From NCBI GenBank assembly GCA_044338255.1, contig JBIILZ010000040.1, positions 1 to 30,561 of the forward strand: a stretch of DNA of 30,561 nt, written 5' to 3'. Below the pieces are notes generated by a model, which saw only the letters and a list, made by a program, of their open reading frames with translations, was not told the origin of the DNA and did not search any database. Shown piece after piece: positions 7,607 through 16,034 of the stretch. A program made the translations under genes and the position numbers. Source of the DNA: CAIUVD01 sp044338255. GTDB taxonomy: Bacteria; Planctomycetota; UBA11346. Every line of letters starts with the position of its first letter. Positions within the stretch are counted from its first letter, which is position 1.

Positions 7607-8152
7607 ATGCTCAAAAAACTCTTCCTGGCGGCCCTGGCCTGTGTCGGTGTTGGGGGGTGCGCAGATGCGCGGCCACCGCTGAAAACCGTGCCCCAGGTCG
7701 ATCTGCAACGCTACCTCGGCACGTGGTACGTCATCGCCAACATCCCCTATTGGCTGGAGAACGGCAAGGTCGCGACGGCGGACGTCTACACCATGCGCCC
7801 GGATGGCATGATGGGGAACACCTACGTCTTCCGGCGCAATGATTTCACAGCCCCTGAAGAGCACTGGGATGGCTATGCCTGGGTCATCCCCAACACCGGC
7901 AATGCCGAGTGGCGGGTACGCTTCGTGTGGCCCTTGTCGGCCACCTACCTGATCATCGACCTCGACCCCGACTATCGCTGGGCGGTCGTCGGCCATCCCT
8001 CGCGCGACCTGTTCTGGATCCTCTCGCGTACGCGCCAGCTCGATGCCGGCATCTATAAGGGGATTCTCGAGCGCGCTGCCCAACAGGGGTACGACGTCAG
8101 TCGGGTGGCGCCGGTGCTTCAACCGATTGAGGCGGCGGAGAAAAAACCATAG
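7607..8152 (+). CDS. Lipocalin family lipoprotein (Blc-like)
   Basis: 181 aa from ATG 7607, preceded by AGGA at suitable spacing. The N-terminus is a lipoprotein signal (MLKKLFLAALACVGVGGC) with the probable lipidated Cys at residue 18. The mature part has the lipocalin signature YLGTWYVIANIP (GxW motif) and later RVRFVWPLSATYLIIDLDPD, WAVVGHPSRDLFWILSRT and YKGILERAAQQGYD, all typical of bacterial Blc. Blc proteins bind lysophospholipids or fatty acids at the outer membrane and help in envelope maintenance; binding here is inferred from family. The protein would be anchored in the periplasm or outer membrane. Confidence 0.88.
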   Translation: MLKKLFLAALACVGVGGCADARPPLKTVPQVDLQRYLGTWYVIANIPYWLENGKVATADVYTMRPDGMMGNTYVFRRNDFTAPEEHWDGYAWVIPNTGNAEWRVRFVWPLSATYLIIDLDPDYRWAVVGHPSRDLFWILSRTRQLDAGIYKGILERAAQQGYDVSRVAPVLQPIEAAEKKP

Positions 8153-8196
8153 CTATAAAAGGTCTCTACCCACGCTCCTAGGCGTTTGTCAAGGAG

Positions 8197-8225
8197 TGGA
8201 AATCCGCTCACCAGTCCATTATAAA
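8197..8225 (+). promoter_or_regulatory. Probable sigma-70 promoter of the 6S RNA
   Basis: TGGAAA (8197-8202, four of six matches to the -35 consensus), a 17-bp spacer, then TATAAA (8220-8225). Transcription would begin around 8231-8233, which matches the expected 5' end of the 6S RNA closing stem. Confidence 0.55.
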
Positions 8226-8229
8226 ACTC

Positions 8230-8385
8230 CTGTCTCTGCTGTGTTCGAGGTCTTTCCGCAGTCCCCTGGCCTTTCACGTATTCATGGGGGTCAACGTCCC
8301 GTTCGAGCCATGCTCACCCGGGCAGATCCCCACTCTGAACCTTAGGTTCAGAGGACGCCGAGCAGATACGGCACGAGTGGAGACA
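8230..8385 (+). ncRNA. ssrS: 6S RNA
   Basis: This roughly 156-nt stretch matches the 6S RNA layout and key sequence blocks. A closing stem is formed by GTCTCT near 8232 and GGAGAC at 8379-8384. The 5' side has TGTGTTCG and then AGTCCCCTGGCC, almost the E. coli block. A distal arm contains GAGCCATGCTC, like the E. coli GAGCATGCTC. The 3' side of the central bubble has the hairpin CTCTGAACC-TTA-GGTTCAGAG (8333-8353), the counterpart of the E. coli TTGAACC/GGTTCAA hairpin. 6S RNA mimics an open promoter and sequesters the housekeeping RNA polymerase in stationary phase. Exact ends are inferred. It explains most of the 309-base gap between lipocalin and ispH. Confidence 0.8.
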
Positions 8386-8398
8386 TTTTTTTCAGATC

Positions 8399-8436
8399 GG
8401 CCCTCGGGAGATGCGCTCCCGAGGGCCTTTTGTTTT
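8399..8436 (+). terminator. Rho-independent terminator between 6S RNA and ispH
   Basis: Perfect 12-bp stem GGCCCTCGGGAG / CTCCCGAGGGCC, loop ATGCG (8411-8415), then TTTTGTTTT. It lies 14 nt after the predicted 6S 3' end and 26 bp before the ispH ATG. It would end the 6S precursor, unless it acts as an attenuator in an ispH leader. Confidence 0.92.
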
Positions 8437-8461
8437 GTCCGCCCGCCCGACAGTAGGAGCC

Positions 8462-9328
8462 ATGACTACGCCGGTTCGCATCACCCTGGCCCAGGCCATG
8501 GGTACGTGCTTCGGAGTCCAGGATGCCATCGACATGGCCCTCGACCCGGACTTCAAGGATCGCTTGACCATCGTCGGTCAACTGGTGCACAATCCGCAGA
8601 CCACTCAGCGCCTGCGCGACAACGGCGTGCGTATCGTCGAGCGCGACCAGGTCGACACCATCACCACCGAAGCCGTGATGATCACCGCTCACGGCGCTTC
8701 CGACACGACCAAGAGCGAACTCCGCGCCAAGGGCTTCACGGTTTACGACGCGACCTGTCCGCTGGTCATCCGCCTGCACAAGCTGGCGCGCTTTCTCGAA
8801 CGCGAAGGTTGGTTCCCGGTGGTCATCGGTGAAGAGAACCACGTCGAGGTCCGCGGCGTCCTCGGCAATCTCAAACGGGCGGCGGTGATCCACGACGAAC
8901 AGGATCTGCATCGCCTCGATGGCGAAAGCCGCATCGGCATCGTCTCGCAGACCACCAACCGCCTGGGCAAGGTACAGAAGCTCGTCCAGGCGATCCGCAA
9001 TCATCCTGGCGTCAATGAGGTACGCTTCATCGACACCATCTGCCAGCCGGTGAAAGACCGCCAAAGCGCCGTCACCACCTTGCTCAGCCAGGATATCGAC
9101 CTGGGCGTGGTGATCGGCGGCTATACCAGCGCCAACACCCGCAAGCTCGCCGGCCTGATCCTCGATCAGGGCATCGAAGCGCATCACATCGAGCGCGCCG
9201 AGGATATCGACCCGACGTGGTTCATCGGCAAGCGCCACATCGGCATCACCGCCGGTACGTCCACGCCGCAGGACGTCATCGAAGCCGTCCACCAGCGCGT
9301 TCGTAGCATCGTCGGTTTGAACGACTGA
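8462..9328 (+). CDS. ispH: 4-hydroxy-3-methylbut-2-enyl diphosphate reductase
   Basis: 288 aa from ATG 8462, which has a clear AGGAG ribosome site; an upstream in-frame ATG would run through the terminator hairpin. IspH (LytB) performs the last step of the MEP pathway, giving IPP and DMAPP. The three [4Fe-4S] ligands are visible as Cys16 (GTCFGV), Cys99 (DATCPL) and Cys194 (DTICQP), spaced as in E. coli. Active-site residues are in LVHNPQ (His43) and ENHVEVRG (His127, Glu129), with TTN, SANTRKL and GITAGTSTP also present. It follows the 6S RNA gene and its terminator, so it needs its own promoter or readthrough. It converges with anmK. Confidence 0.95.
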   Translation: MTTPVRITLAQAMGTCFGVQDAIDMALDPDFKDRLTIVGQLVHNPQTTQRLRDNGVRIVERDQVDTITTEAVMITAHGASDTTKSELRAKGFTVYDATCPLVIRLHKLARFLEREGWFPVVIGEENHVEVRGVLGNLKRAAVIHDEQDLHRLDGESRIGIVSQTTNRLGKVQKLVQAIRNHPGVNEVRFIDTICQPVKDRQSAVTTLLSQDIDLGVVIGGYTSANTRKLAGLILDQGIEAHHIERAEDIDPTWFIGKRHIGITAGTSTPQDVIEAVHQRVRSIVGLND

Positions 9329-9355
9329 AAAGCTCAGCTGCTCTTCTCCTGAGCA

Positions 9356-10417
9356 TCAGCCTGGCGTGAAGGTTCCCGCGAGGGGCGCGCGTTTGACCTT
9401 GGTCACCTGCGGTAAGGTGATGGCGACGCCGTCCTGACATAAGGCGCCGAGCACGGCCATGGCCAGGGCTTCGCGATCGCCGGCGGCAATGCCCAGCTCG
9501 TCGCTGGTCGAGACCGGCGCCGCCGAGCGTGCGGTCAGTTCCGCCATTAATGCGCGGTTGCGCACGCCGCCGCCGGCGATCACTAGGCGCTCGGCGGGCT
9601 GGGCGGCGGCGGCGATCACCGCCGCCACCGCCGCGCAGGCGGTACGGGCGAGATCGTTGGCGGCGAGGGGGCGGCTGCTGATCCACGCCGCCAGCTCGTC
9701 GCCGGTGCCCAATGAGCGGCGGGCGTGGCGTTGTCCTTCGAGCTTGCGGATCAGCGCCCGTTCGGTGGCGGCATGGCTGATCCCGCGCAGGGCATGGCGG
9801 CCATCGGGATCGAAGGGACGTTTGAGGACCACGCGGGCGACGGCATCGAGCACCTGGTTGCAGGCGCAGACATCGCCCCCGCCGATCGCCGAGGGATCGT
9901 GTCCGGCCGGTAGCCGGGTGAGGTTGCAGAACCCGCCGAGGTTGATCACTGTCCGCCGTTCGCGGGTATGGCCGTAGAGCAGCAGATCGGCCAGCGGCGT
10001 GATCGGAGCGCCCTCGCCGCCGGCGGCGAGATCAGCGGCGCGCAGATCGCTGATCACCGGCGCCGCCAGGGCCTGCGCCAGCACCGCCGGATTGAACAGC
10101 TGCCAACTCAGCGGGGGCGCGTGGTAGACGGTCTGCCCGTGCACCACCACCAGGTCCGGACGCTGTCCGTCGCACAGGCGGGCGATGGTACGCGCATGCA
10201 GCAGCGCGAAATCACGGGCGATGGCGGCGATGGCACCGGCGGTCATCGGCTGCTGTTCGGCCAGGGCGCGCAAGAGTTCGGCCAACTTACCGAGGGTGGC
10301 GGTGCGCCGCGCCACCACCCGCGCTCGCAGGCGCAGGCCCTTGCCCGAGACTTCGCAGAGCACGCTGTCGAGGCCATCGAGACTGGTGCCGGTCATGCAG
10401 CCGACGATCAGACGCAT
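9356..10417 (-). CDS. anmK: Anhydro-N-acetylmuramic acid kinase
   Basis: 353 aa, the usual AnmK length. The N-terminus has GCMTGTSLDGLD, the ATP-binding signature of the family, followed by VVHGQTVYH, INLGGFCNLT, the active-site segment GGGDVCACNQVLDAVA and FDPDGRHALRG. AnmK hydrolyses the 1,6-anhydro ring of anhMurNAc and phosphorylates it to MurNAc-6-phosphate in the cytoplasm. Its ATG overlaps the end of the GH20 gene by 10 bp, so it is translationally coupled to a hexosaminidase. The divergent ampG supplies the substrate importer. MurQ, the next enzyme, is not in the window. Confidence 0.92.
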   Translation of the reverse strand: MRLIVGCMTGTSLDGLDSVLCEVSGKGLRLRARVVARRTATLGKLAELLRALAEQQPMTAGAIAAIARDFALLHARTIARLCDGQRPDLVVVHGQTVYHAPPLSWQLFNPAVLAQALAAPVISDLRAADLAAGGEGAPITPLADLLLYGHTRERRTVINLGGFCNLTRLPAGHDPSAIGGGDVCACNQVLDAVARVVLKRPFDPDGRHALRGISHAATERALIRKLEGQRHARRSLGTGDELAAWISSRPLAANDLARTACAAVAAVIAAAAQPAERLVIAGGGVRNRALMAELTARSAAPVSTSDELGIAAGDREALAMAVLGALCQDGVAITLPQVTKVKRAPLAGTFTPG

Positions 10418-12216
10418 GCCTGCTCCAGTTCGGCGATCAGTCGCAGATCATGGGCGCAGCTGGTGGCCAGACCGCCCACCTGATCATCGCCGGTGCGAGA
10501 GCGCAGGACCCACAGCGCGCGCTGTTCCTGCAGGGCCTGGCGCCAGGTGCCGGCGAGGGCGCGCAAGCCGCCGCGATCCCCATGGCGGCGGGCGATCGCG
10601 CGCTGGGCAGCGATCCGCGCCATGCTCAGGGTCAGCGTCAATTCTCGCGCGAGCTGGGCGTCGGCGACCCGCGGCTGGGTGGCTTGCAGTTGCGCCAAGG
10701 TCTCGTCGACCTCTTGCCATTGCCCACCGCTGCCGACGTAGGGCGTATCGAGGGCCAAGTGCAGATCGGTGAACAGGGCCGTGGCATTGCGCAGCGCTGT
10801 GCGCTTGCCGTCAGCGCGGTCGGGTGAGATGAGCCGACCGCCGCCCAAGCGCAGGCTGCGATCGGCATCGCCCAGCGCATCCAGCCACGGACCGACGTCG
10901 GCATTGCCGAAGCCGTGCAGGCCGCTGGCGCGGGAATCATAGGCGGCACTGCCGCTCCAGGCGCGGTGAGCGGCCTCGGCCAAGCCATGGAGGCTAATCG
11001 GCCATTGCTGACGATGGCCGAGGTCGCCCCAGTCGGTCACCAGGAAGCCGCTCGCGCCATGGGCGGCGCCCTGCTCGGCGGCGGCGAGCAGGTTCTGTCC
11101 GCGGTCGGTGGTGCGGCCGGTGATCGAGCGCCACGAGGACGTTCCTGGACAGACCCACGCGGTATGACCGGCGGCGCGCAACGTGGTGCACCACTGCGCG
11201 AACTGCGCGTCGCCTTCGTAGCCCCAGGCCAGACCGCAGACCGGTGGCAGCTCCCGCAGGCATTCTGGATGTTCGAGGGCGATGTCGGCCCAGAACTGCG
11301 GGCGCTTGCCGTGGGTCGCGGCGAGCGCACAGACTTCGCGCAGGAAGTCGAGGTAGACCGCTGCCCGGCCGCGGCGGGCGACGGCTTCGCGCGAGCGCCC
11401 CTGACCGACGTCGAAGGTCTCATCGCAGCCGATGTTCAGCCACGGCGAGCGCAGCAGCGGGCAGAGCTGCGCCAGCAGGTCGGCGACGAAAGCCCGCGCC
11501 GCCGGCTCGCCCGGGCAGAGGCTGAAGGGTCCACGACGGGTGACTAGGCCGTTGAAGTCCCAGGTGCCATCGACGGCGATCTCGGCGAGGTGCTGGTAGG
11601 GGGGCTTGGCGAGGAAGCCGCTGAGGTGGCCGAAGCAGTTCTGATTGGCGGCGAGCTCGATGCCGTGATCCGCGCAGCATTGATCCAAGGTGCGCAACTC
11701 ATCGGGAGTCAGCGGATCGAGCCCCTGCCAGGCCGCGGCATGCCCGGCATAGGCGACGGTGTGTTCGACGTACAGCTGGAGATGATTGTACTTCCACGCC
11801 GCCAGCTGCGGTATCAGGCGCTGGAACTCGGCCATGGTCGGGATGCGATCGCGGCTGACATCGAGCATCACCCCGCGCACCGCGAACTGCGGCTGATCGT
11901 GGATGGTGAGGGTCGGGATGCGGGCTCCGTACTGCTGTACCAATTGCGCGAGGGTCTCGGCGGCATGGCGCACGCCGGCGGCATCGCTGACAATCGCTTG
12001 GCAGCCGTGCGCGGTGACGTGCAGGGTGTAGGCCTGCGCCGCCATCAGCGGGGTCATGGTCACCGTCAGCCACGGACGGTCATCGGTCGCCGCCTGCCAT
12101 GTCGGTGGCAACACCGGCGTCGGGCCGATGGTGCGCATCGCCGGCACCTGGCACCAGCTCCCATGGCGGATCAGTTGGCGGGGTACAGGCAGCAGGATGG
12201 GGTCGGCCTCGGACAT
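10408..12216 (-). CDS. Glycoside hydrolase family 20 beta-N-acetylhexosaminidase
   Basis: 602 aa from ATG 12216. An in-frame open stretch continues upstream but consists of the 17-bp tandem repeat, so it is not native coding. Residues about 120-400 form the GH20 barrel: RGVMLDVSRDRIPTMAEFQR, then YNHLQLYVEHTVAY, and the catalytic Asp-Glu pair in LNIGCDETFD. The Asp polarises the 2-acetamido group and the Glu is the acid/base. No signal peptide is visible, so it probably acts in the cytoplasm on imported GlcNAc-anhMurNAc, doing the job that GH3 NagZ does in E. coli. That role is inferred from overlap with anmK and the divergent ampG. The last 150 residues are helical. Confidence 0.87.
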   Translation of the reverse strand: MSEADPILLPVPRQLIRHGSWCQVPAMRTIGPTPVLPPTWQAATDDRPWLTVTMTPLMAAQAYTLHVTAHGCQAIVSDAAGVRHAAETLAQLVQQYGARIPTLTIHDQPQFAVRGVMLDVSRDRIPTMAEFQRLIPQLAAWKYNHLQLYVEHTVAYAGHAAAWQGLDPLTPDELRTLDQCCADHGIELAANQNCFGHLSGFLAKPPYQHLAEIAVDGTWDFNGLVTRRGPFSLCPGEPAARAFVADLLAQLCPLLRSPWLNIGCDETFDVGQGRSREAVARRGRAAVYLDFLREVCALAATHGKRPQFWADIALEHPECLRELPPVCGLAWGYEGDAQFAQWCTTLRAAGHTAWVCPGTSSWRSITGRTTDRGQNLLAAAEQGAAHGASGFLVTDWGDLGHRQQWPISLHGLAEAAHRAWSGSAAYDSRASGLHGFGNADVGPWLDALGDADRSLRLGGGRLISPDRADGKRTALRNATALFTDLHLALDTPYVGSGGQWQEVDETLAQLQATQPRVADAQLARELTLTLSMARIAAQRAIARRHGDRGGLRALAGTWRQALQEQRALWVLRSRTGDDQVGGLATSCAHDLRLIAELEQACV

Positions 12217-12243
12217 GCGGAGAAGTGTGGCGGCGGTCGGCTT

Positions 12244-12328
12244 TTTTCCACTGTGTGCGCCTTTCCACTGTGTGCGCCTTTCCACTGTGTGCGCCTTTCC
12301 ACTGTGTGCGCCTTTTCACTGTGTGCAC
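12244..12328 (+). repeat. Five tandem copies of a 17-bp repeat
   Basis: The unit is CTTTCCACTGTGTGCGC. Copies lie at 12244, 12261, 12278, 12295 and 12312; the middle three are identical and the outer two have small changes. The array fills most of the 150-bp divergent gap between the GH20 gene and ampG. It may be a set of binding sites for a shared regulator or a simple minisatellite. The array is an exact multiple of the unit with no spacers. Confidence 0.95.
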
Positions 12329-12366
12329 CTACTGGCCAAGTGCCGCGGCCTTCATAGGGTGGCCCC

Positions 12367-13620
12367 GTGCGCCGGTGGTCCCCATTTTGTTGCGAGCGTT
12401 CCTTGGCGGTGTTGCTCTTGGCGGGCTTTTCGTCGGGCGTGCCGTTATTCCTGGTCGGCAAATGTCTGCAGGCCTGGCTGACCCAGTCCGGCGTCTCGCT
12501 GGTGACCATCGGCTATGCCAGCCTCATCGGTCTGCCGTGGTCGCTGAAATTCCTCTGGGCGCCGATACTCGATCGCGTGGTGCCTCCAGGAGGTCGGCGC
12601 CGCGGTTGGTTCATGCTCGCCGTGCTCGGGCTGATCCTCAGCACCGCCGCCATGAGCCTCCATCATCCGCCAAGCGGTCTGCCGTGGTTGGCGGCGAATG
12701 CGATGCTGCTCGCTTTCTTCAGTGCTAGCCAGGACGTGGTCGTCGATGCCTATCGCGTCGAAGCCGTGGCCGCCAGCCAGCAGGGCACGGCGGCGGCGGC
12801 CGGCGTCATCGGCTATCGTCTGGCCTTGCTGGTCACCGGCGGACTCGGTTTCATGGCCGCGGAAACGTGGTCGTGGCCGACGGTCTACCTGTTGATGGCG
12901 GGGGTCCAGGCGCTCGGTCTGGGCGCGTGGCTGATCATGCGCGAGCCGCCTTCGACCCCGCCCACCACTTGGCGGGCGGCGGTCGTCGAGCCGTTGCGCG
13001 AGTACCTCCAGCGGCGTGGCGCGAAAGCCGCCCTGACCATCGCCGCCTTCGCCATCCTCTACAAGCTCGGCGATACCCTCGCGGGCGTGCTCAGCACCAC
13101 CTTCCTGCTGACCGATGGTGGCTTTACCTTGAAGCAGATCGGCCTCGTGCAGAACACCTACGGCCTGGGTGCGACGATCGTCGGTGTGGTCCTCGGTGGT
13201 TTGGCCATGCCGCGACTGGGACTCAACCGTTCGTTGTGGGTCTTCGGCATCGGTCAGGCGGCGAGCAATCTCGCCTATGCCGCCTTGGCCACCTGGGGCG
13301 GGGGCGTGCCGGCGCTGATGGCGGTGATGACCGTCGAGAATCTCTGTGCCGGTCTGGGAACGGCGAGTTTCGTGGCTTTCTTGAGCGGCGAATGCACGCC
13401 GGTCTTCGCCGCCACCCAATATGCCCTGTTATCGAGCCTGGTGGCGGCCGGACGCGATCTGCTCTCGGCTTCCGCGGGTGCAGACAAGTTGTTTTACGGA
13501 CTGACCTGGGGCGAATTCTTCGGGTTCACGGTTCTGGCCGCCATTCCAGGTTTGCTGTTGCTGCCGGCCTTGGCACCGTGGACCCATCGGCAGGTCAACG
13601 CTGCCACCGACCACCCGTAG
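12367..13620 (+). CDS. ampG: AmpG-like muropeptide MFS permease
   Basis: 417 aa major facilitator protein with about 12 predicted membrane helices. AmpG-like sequence is visible in LLLAGFSSGVPLFLVGKCLQ, LPWSLKFLWAPILDR and FSASQDVVVDAYRVEAV (the SQDI/VVDAYR signature). The second half has YKLGDTLAGVLSTTFL. AmpG imports GlcNAc-anhMurNAc muropeptides from the periplasm for recycling. It starts at GTG 12367 and is divergent from the GH20-anmK pair across the 17-bp repeat array, so the three genes form a compact recycling module. The next gene starts 15 bp after its stop. Confidence 0.88.
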   Translation: MRRWSPFCCERSLAVLLLAGFSSGVPLFLVGKCLQAWLTQSGVSLVTIGYASLIGLPWSLKFLWAPILDRVVPPGGRRRGWFMLAVLGLILSTAAMSLHHPPSGLPWLAANAMLLAFFSASQDVVVDAYRVEAVAASQQGTAAAAGVIGYRLALLVTGGLGFMAAETWSWPTVYLLMAGVQALGLGAWLIMREPPSTPPTTWRAAVVEPLREYLQRRGAKAALTIAAFAILYKLGDTLAGVLSTTFLLTDGGFTLKQIGLVQNTYGLGATIVGVVLGGLAMPRLGLNRSLWVFGIGQAASNLAYAALATWGGGVPALMAVMTVENLCAGLGTASFVAFLSGECTPVFAATQYALLSSLVAAGRDLLSASAGADKLFYGLTWGEFFGFTVLAAIPGLLLLPALAPWTHRQVNAATDHP

Positions 13621-13635
13621 AAGCTCCAACCCGAA

Positions 13636-14328
13636 ATGCGTACCCTGGTATTTTCTCTGCTGCTGGTCATCGGAAACGGCGTGGTGCTGGTCGAGGCCGC
13701 CGAAGCCAAGACCCCAGCTCCAGGGGCGGAACCGCAGGAATCTACAAAACCGCTGACGATCACGGCGCCGGCGAAGTCCGCGACCGCAGAAGCGGCAACC
13801 TCATGGTCGTTGGCGGTACCCTGGAAGGCCCTCGCGACCACTCCTTTGCCGCCGTCCGCGACCGCTCCTTTGCCGCCGTCCAAGGAGCTCAGTAAAGCCT
13901 ATTCTGATCCTGGTATCAGCGCCGCGGCCAGTGCCGCGGTGGCGACGGCCTTTGATGACCACGCCTGGATCTCTCATCAGGTGCCAGGGATGTGGGAAAA
14001 TTACAGTGTCGGCTGGGAGCTCGATGGCGAAGCCGTCTTCCGCCTGAGCATCGAGCTGCCGGCCAGCGCCGCCGGCAAGGATCTCATAATGGGCCTGGGG
14101 GTCATCGACGACTTCGATGAGACCTTTTTCAACGGCAAGTCGGTCGGGCGGGTGGATAAGAACGTGCTCGGTTACTGGACCGTCGAACGCGTCTATCGCA
14201 TACCGGGTCAGTTGGTGGTCGCAGGACCGAATGTAATCGCCGTGCGGATTTTCGATCGCATTGGTGGCGGCGGCTTCATCGGCCCGCGCACTAAGATGAA
14301 CCTGCGCTTGGCCGGCAAGGACGATTAG
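13636..14328 (+). CDS. Secreted protein with a galactose-binding-like beta-sandwich domain
   Basis: 230 aa with a signal peptide (MRTLVFSLLLVIGNGVVLVEA). A low-complexity Ala/Pro/Thr linker covers residues about 25-85. The C-terminal 140 residues resemble the jelly-roll domain that accompanies sialate O-acetylesterases and GH2 enzymes: LSIELPASAAGKDLIMGLG, IDDFDETFFNGKSVGR, then VAGPNVIAVRIFDRIGGGG. No catalytic domain is attached, so it is probably a stand-alone carbohydrate-binding module in the periplasm or outside the cell. The linker contains a duplicated 24-bp segment. It lies 15 bp after ampG and may be co-transcribed, but no direct link to muropeptides is shown. Confidence 0.65.
   Translation: MRTLVFSLLLVIGNGVVLVEAAEAKTPAPGAEPQESTKPLTITAPAKSATAEAATSWSLAVPWKALATTPLPPSATAPLPPSKELSKAYSDPGISAAASAAVATAFDDHAWISHQVPGMWENYSVGWELDGEAVFRLSIELPASAAGKDLIMGLGVIDDFDETFFNGKSVGRVDKNVLGYWTVERVYRIPGQLVVAGPNVIAVRIFDRIGGGGFIGPRTKMNLRLAGKDD
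13834..13881 (+). repeat. 24-bp tandem duplication inside the secreted protein gene
   Basis: Two adjacent 24-bp copies (13834-13857 and 13858-13881) differ at one base and encode ATTPLPPS / ATAPLPPS in the Pro-rich linker. Being a multiple of three it keeps the frame and only changes linker length. Confidence 0.9.
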
Positions 14329-14381
14329 CGCGCACATAGACGTTGCTGAGGAGCGCGGAGCTGCCGATCCTCGCCGAACTC

Positions 14382-16022
14382 ATGGATTTCCTGCTGCATG
14401 ATCTGGGAGTGGCGGTGCTGGCAGCGACGGCTCTCGGCCTGCTCGCGCATTTCCTCCGTCAGCCGGTGATCCTCGGCTATCTGGTGGCCGGTGCGCTCGT
14501 CGGTCCGGCGGTGGGCTTCGGTTGGGTCCATGAACTGTCCTCGATCGACACCATCTCCGAGATCGGGTTGATCCTCCTGCTGTTCATCATCGGTTTGGAG
14601 ATGGACCTCGGACGTCTGAAAGCCTCGGGCAAGCCGTTGCTGATCGCCGGCCTCGGCCAATTCCCGCTGTGCGTGGCCGTAGGAATGGTGGTCTTCCCGA
14701 GCCTGGGATATGCCTTGAGCGGCGACGATCGTCAGGGCTTGTATCTGGCGCTGATCGCGGGCCTCAGTTCGACTGCCATCGTCGTCAAGCTGCTCTACGA
14801 TCGCTTCGAATTGGATACCGAGGCCGGGCGCATCACTGTCGGCGTCCTGGTGGTCCAGGATCTCTACGCGATCCTGGTCCTCGCCTGCCAGCCCAACTTC
14901 ACCGATCCTAGCCCGTGGCCGCTGCTGCGCGCGCTGGGCGCGAGTGCGGTGCTGCTGATCTGCGGCTTCGTCTTTAGTCGGGTGGTTCTCTCGCGGTTGT
15001 TCACCGCCATCGCGCGCTCGCCGGAACTGGTCGTGGCCACCAGCCTCGGCTGGTGCGTGGCGGTGGCCGGGGCCGCCGGGGCGATGGGTCTGTCGAAGGA
15101 AATGGGCGCGCTCGTCGCCGGCCTGGCGATCTCGGCCTTCCCCTATTCGCTGCATGTCACCGCCAAGACCCTGCCTCTGCGCGATTTCTTTCTGACCTTG
15201 TTCTTCGTCGCCCTGGGCATGCAGATTTCACCGCCCTCCTGGGCTCTGGTGTGGCCGGTGCTGTGGGTCACGGTGGTGGTCATTGGCAGTCGCTTCGCGA
15301 CCTTGTATCCCTTGCTCGCACTCGGTGGCGCGGGCCGGCGCACGGCTTTCCTGGTCAGCCTCAATCTTGCGCAGATTTCAGAATTCGGCTTGGTTATCGC
15401 CACCTTGGGCGTCGCTTATGGCCATCTGCACAAGGAATCGATCAACGTCGTCCTCTATTCTCTGGCGGTGACCGCCGTACTCAGCTCGTATGGGATCCGC
15501 TTCAGCCAGCCGCTGTTCCGCATCTACGATCGCTGGCTGAGTCGCATCGGTCTGAGTACGACGCGCATCGAACAGCTCAACGACAGCACCTGCGATCGCC
15601 ATCCGGTGGCCCTGCTTGGCGTGCATCGTGCCGCCCAGGCGCTGATCGACTCGCTGCCGGCGGCAGGCCGGGCACGTCTGCTGGCGGTCGACTTTCATCC
15701 CGAGACCCTCAAGCGTCTCAAGGCTCTCGGCATCGCCGGCCGTTTCGGAGATCTCGCGAGCCTGGATACACTGCACCACGCGCATCTCGCCCACGCCGAG
15801 ATCATCATCTCTTCGATTCCGGACATGCTGCTCAAGGGCATCACCAATCGCGCCCTGGTGCAGGCGGCGCGGACCCTGGCGCCCCAGGCCACGATCATCG
15901 CCACCGCCGATCGCCCGGAACAACATGCCGAGCTGCTCGCCGCCGGCGCCAACATCGTCGTCAATCCCTATGAGCTGCTCGGCGATCGTCTCGCCGATCT
16001 GATCAGCCAGCACGCCAGCTGA
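14382..16022 (+). CDS. KefB/CPA2-type cation:proton antiporter with RCK domain
   Basis: 546 aa from ATG 14382; an in-frame TTG at 14343 is possible but adds no family sequence. Residues about 1-380 are the CPA2 membrane domain of about 12 helices, including FLRQPVILGYLVAGALVGP, ISEIGLILLLFIIGLEMDL, GLSSTAIVVKLL and SKEMGALVAGLAIS. The last 150 residues form a TrkA-N/RCK-like nucleotide-binding domain (RHPVALLGVHRAAQALIDS, LLAVDFHPETLKRLKALGI, ATIIATADRPEQ). The usual GxGxxG is changed to LLGVHRAA, so nucleotide binding may be weakened. Such proteins move K+ or Na+ against H+ across the inner membrane. It converges with the exonuclease gene. Confidence 0.88.
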   Translation: MDFLLHDLGVAVLAATALGLLAHFLRQPVILGYLVAGALVGPAVGFGWVHELSSIDTISEIGLILLLFIIGLEMDLGRLKASGKPLLIAGLGQFPLCVAVGMVVFPSLGYALSGDDRQGLYLALIAGLSSTAIVVKLLYDRFELDTEAGRITVGVLVVQDLYAILVLACQPNFTDPSPWPLLRALGASAVLLICGFVFSRVVLSRLFTAIARSPELVVATSLGWCVAVAGAAGAMGLSKEMGALVAGLAISAFPYSLHVTAKTLPLRDFFLTLFFVALGMQISPPSWALVWPVLWVTVVVIGSRFATLYPLLALGGAGRRTAFLVSLNLAQISEFGLVIATLGVAYGHLHKESINVVLYSLAVTAVLSSYGIRFSQPLFRIYDRWLSRIGLSTTRIEQLNDSTCDRHPVALLGVHRAAQALIDSLPAAGRARLLAVDFHPETLKRLKALGIAGRFGDLASLDTLHHAHLAHAEIIISSIPDMLLKGITNRALVQAARTLAPQATIIATADRPEQHAELLAAGANIVVNPYELLGDRLADLISQHAS

Positions 16023-16034
16023 GAGGCCTTGGTT

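Noticed and set aside
9334..9352. Terminator between ispH and anmK
   Set aside because: A GCTCAG/CTGAGC stem of 6 bp exists but there is no T run on either side.
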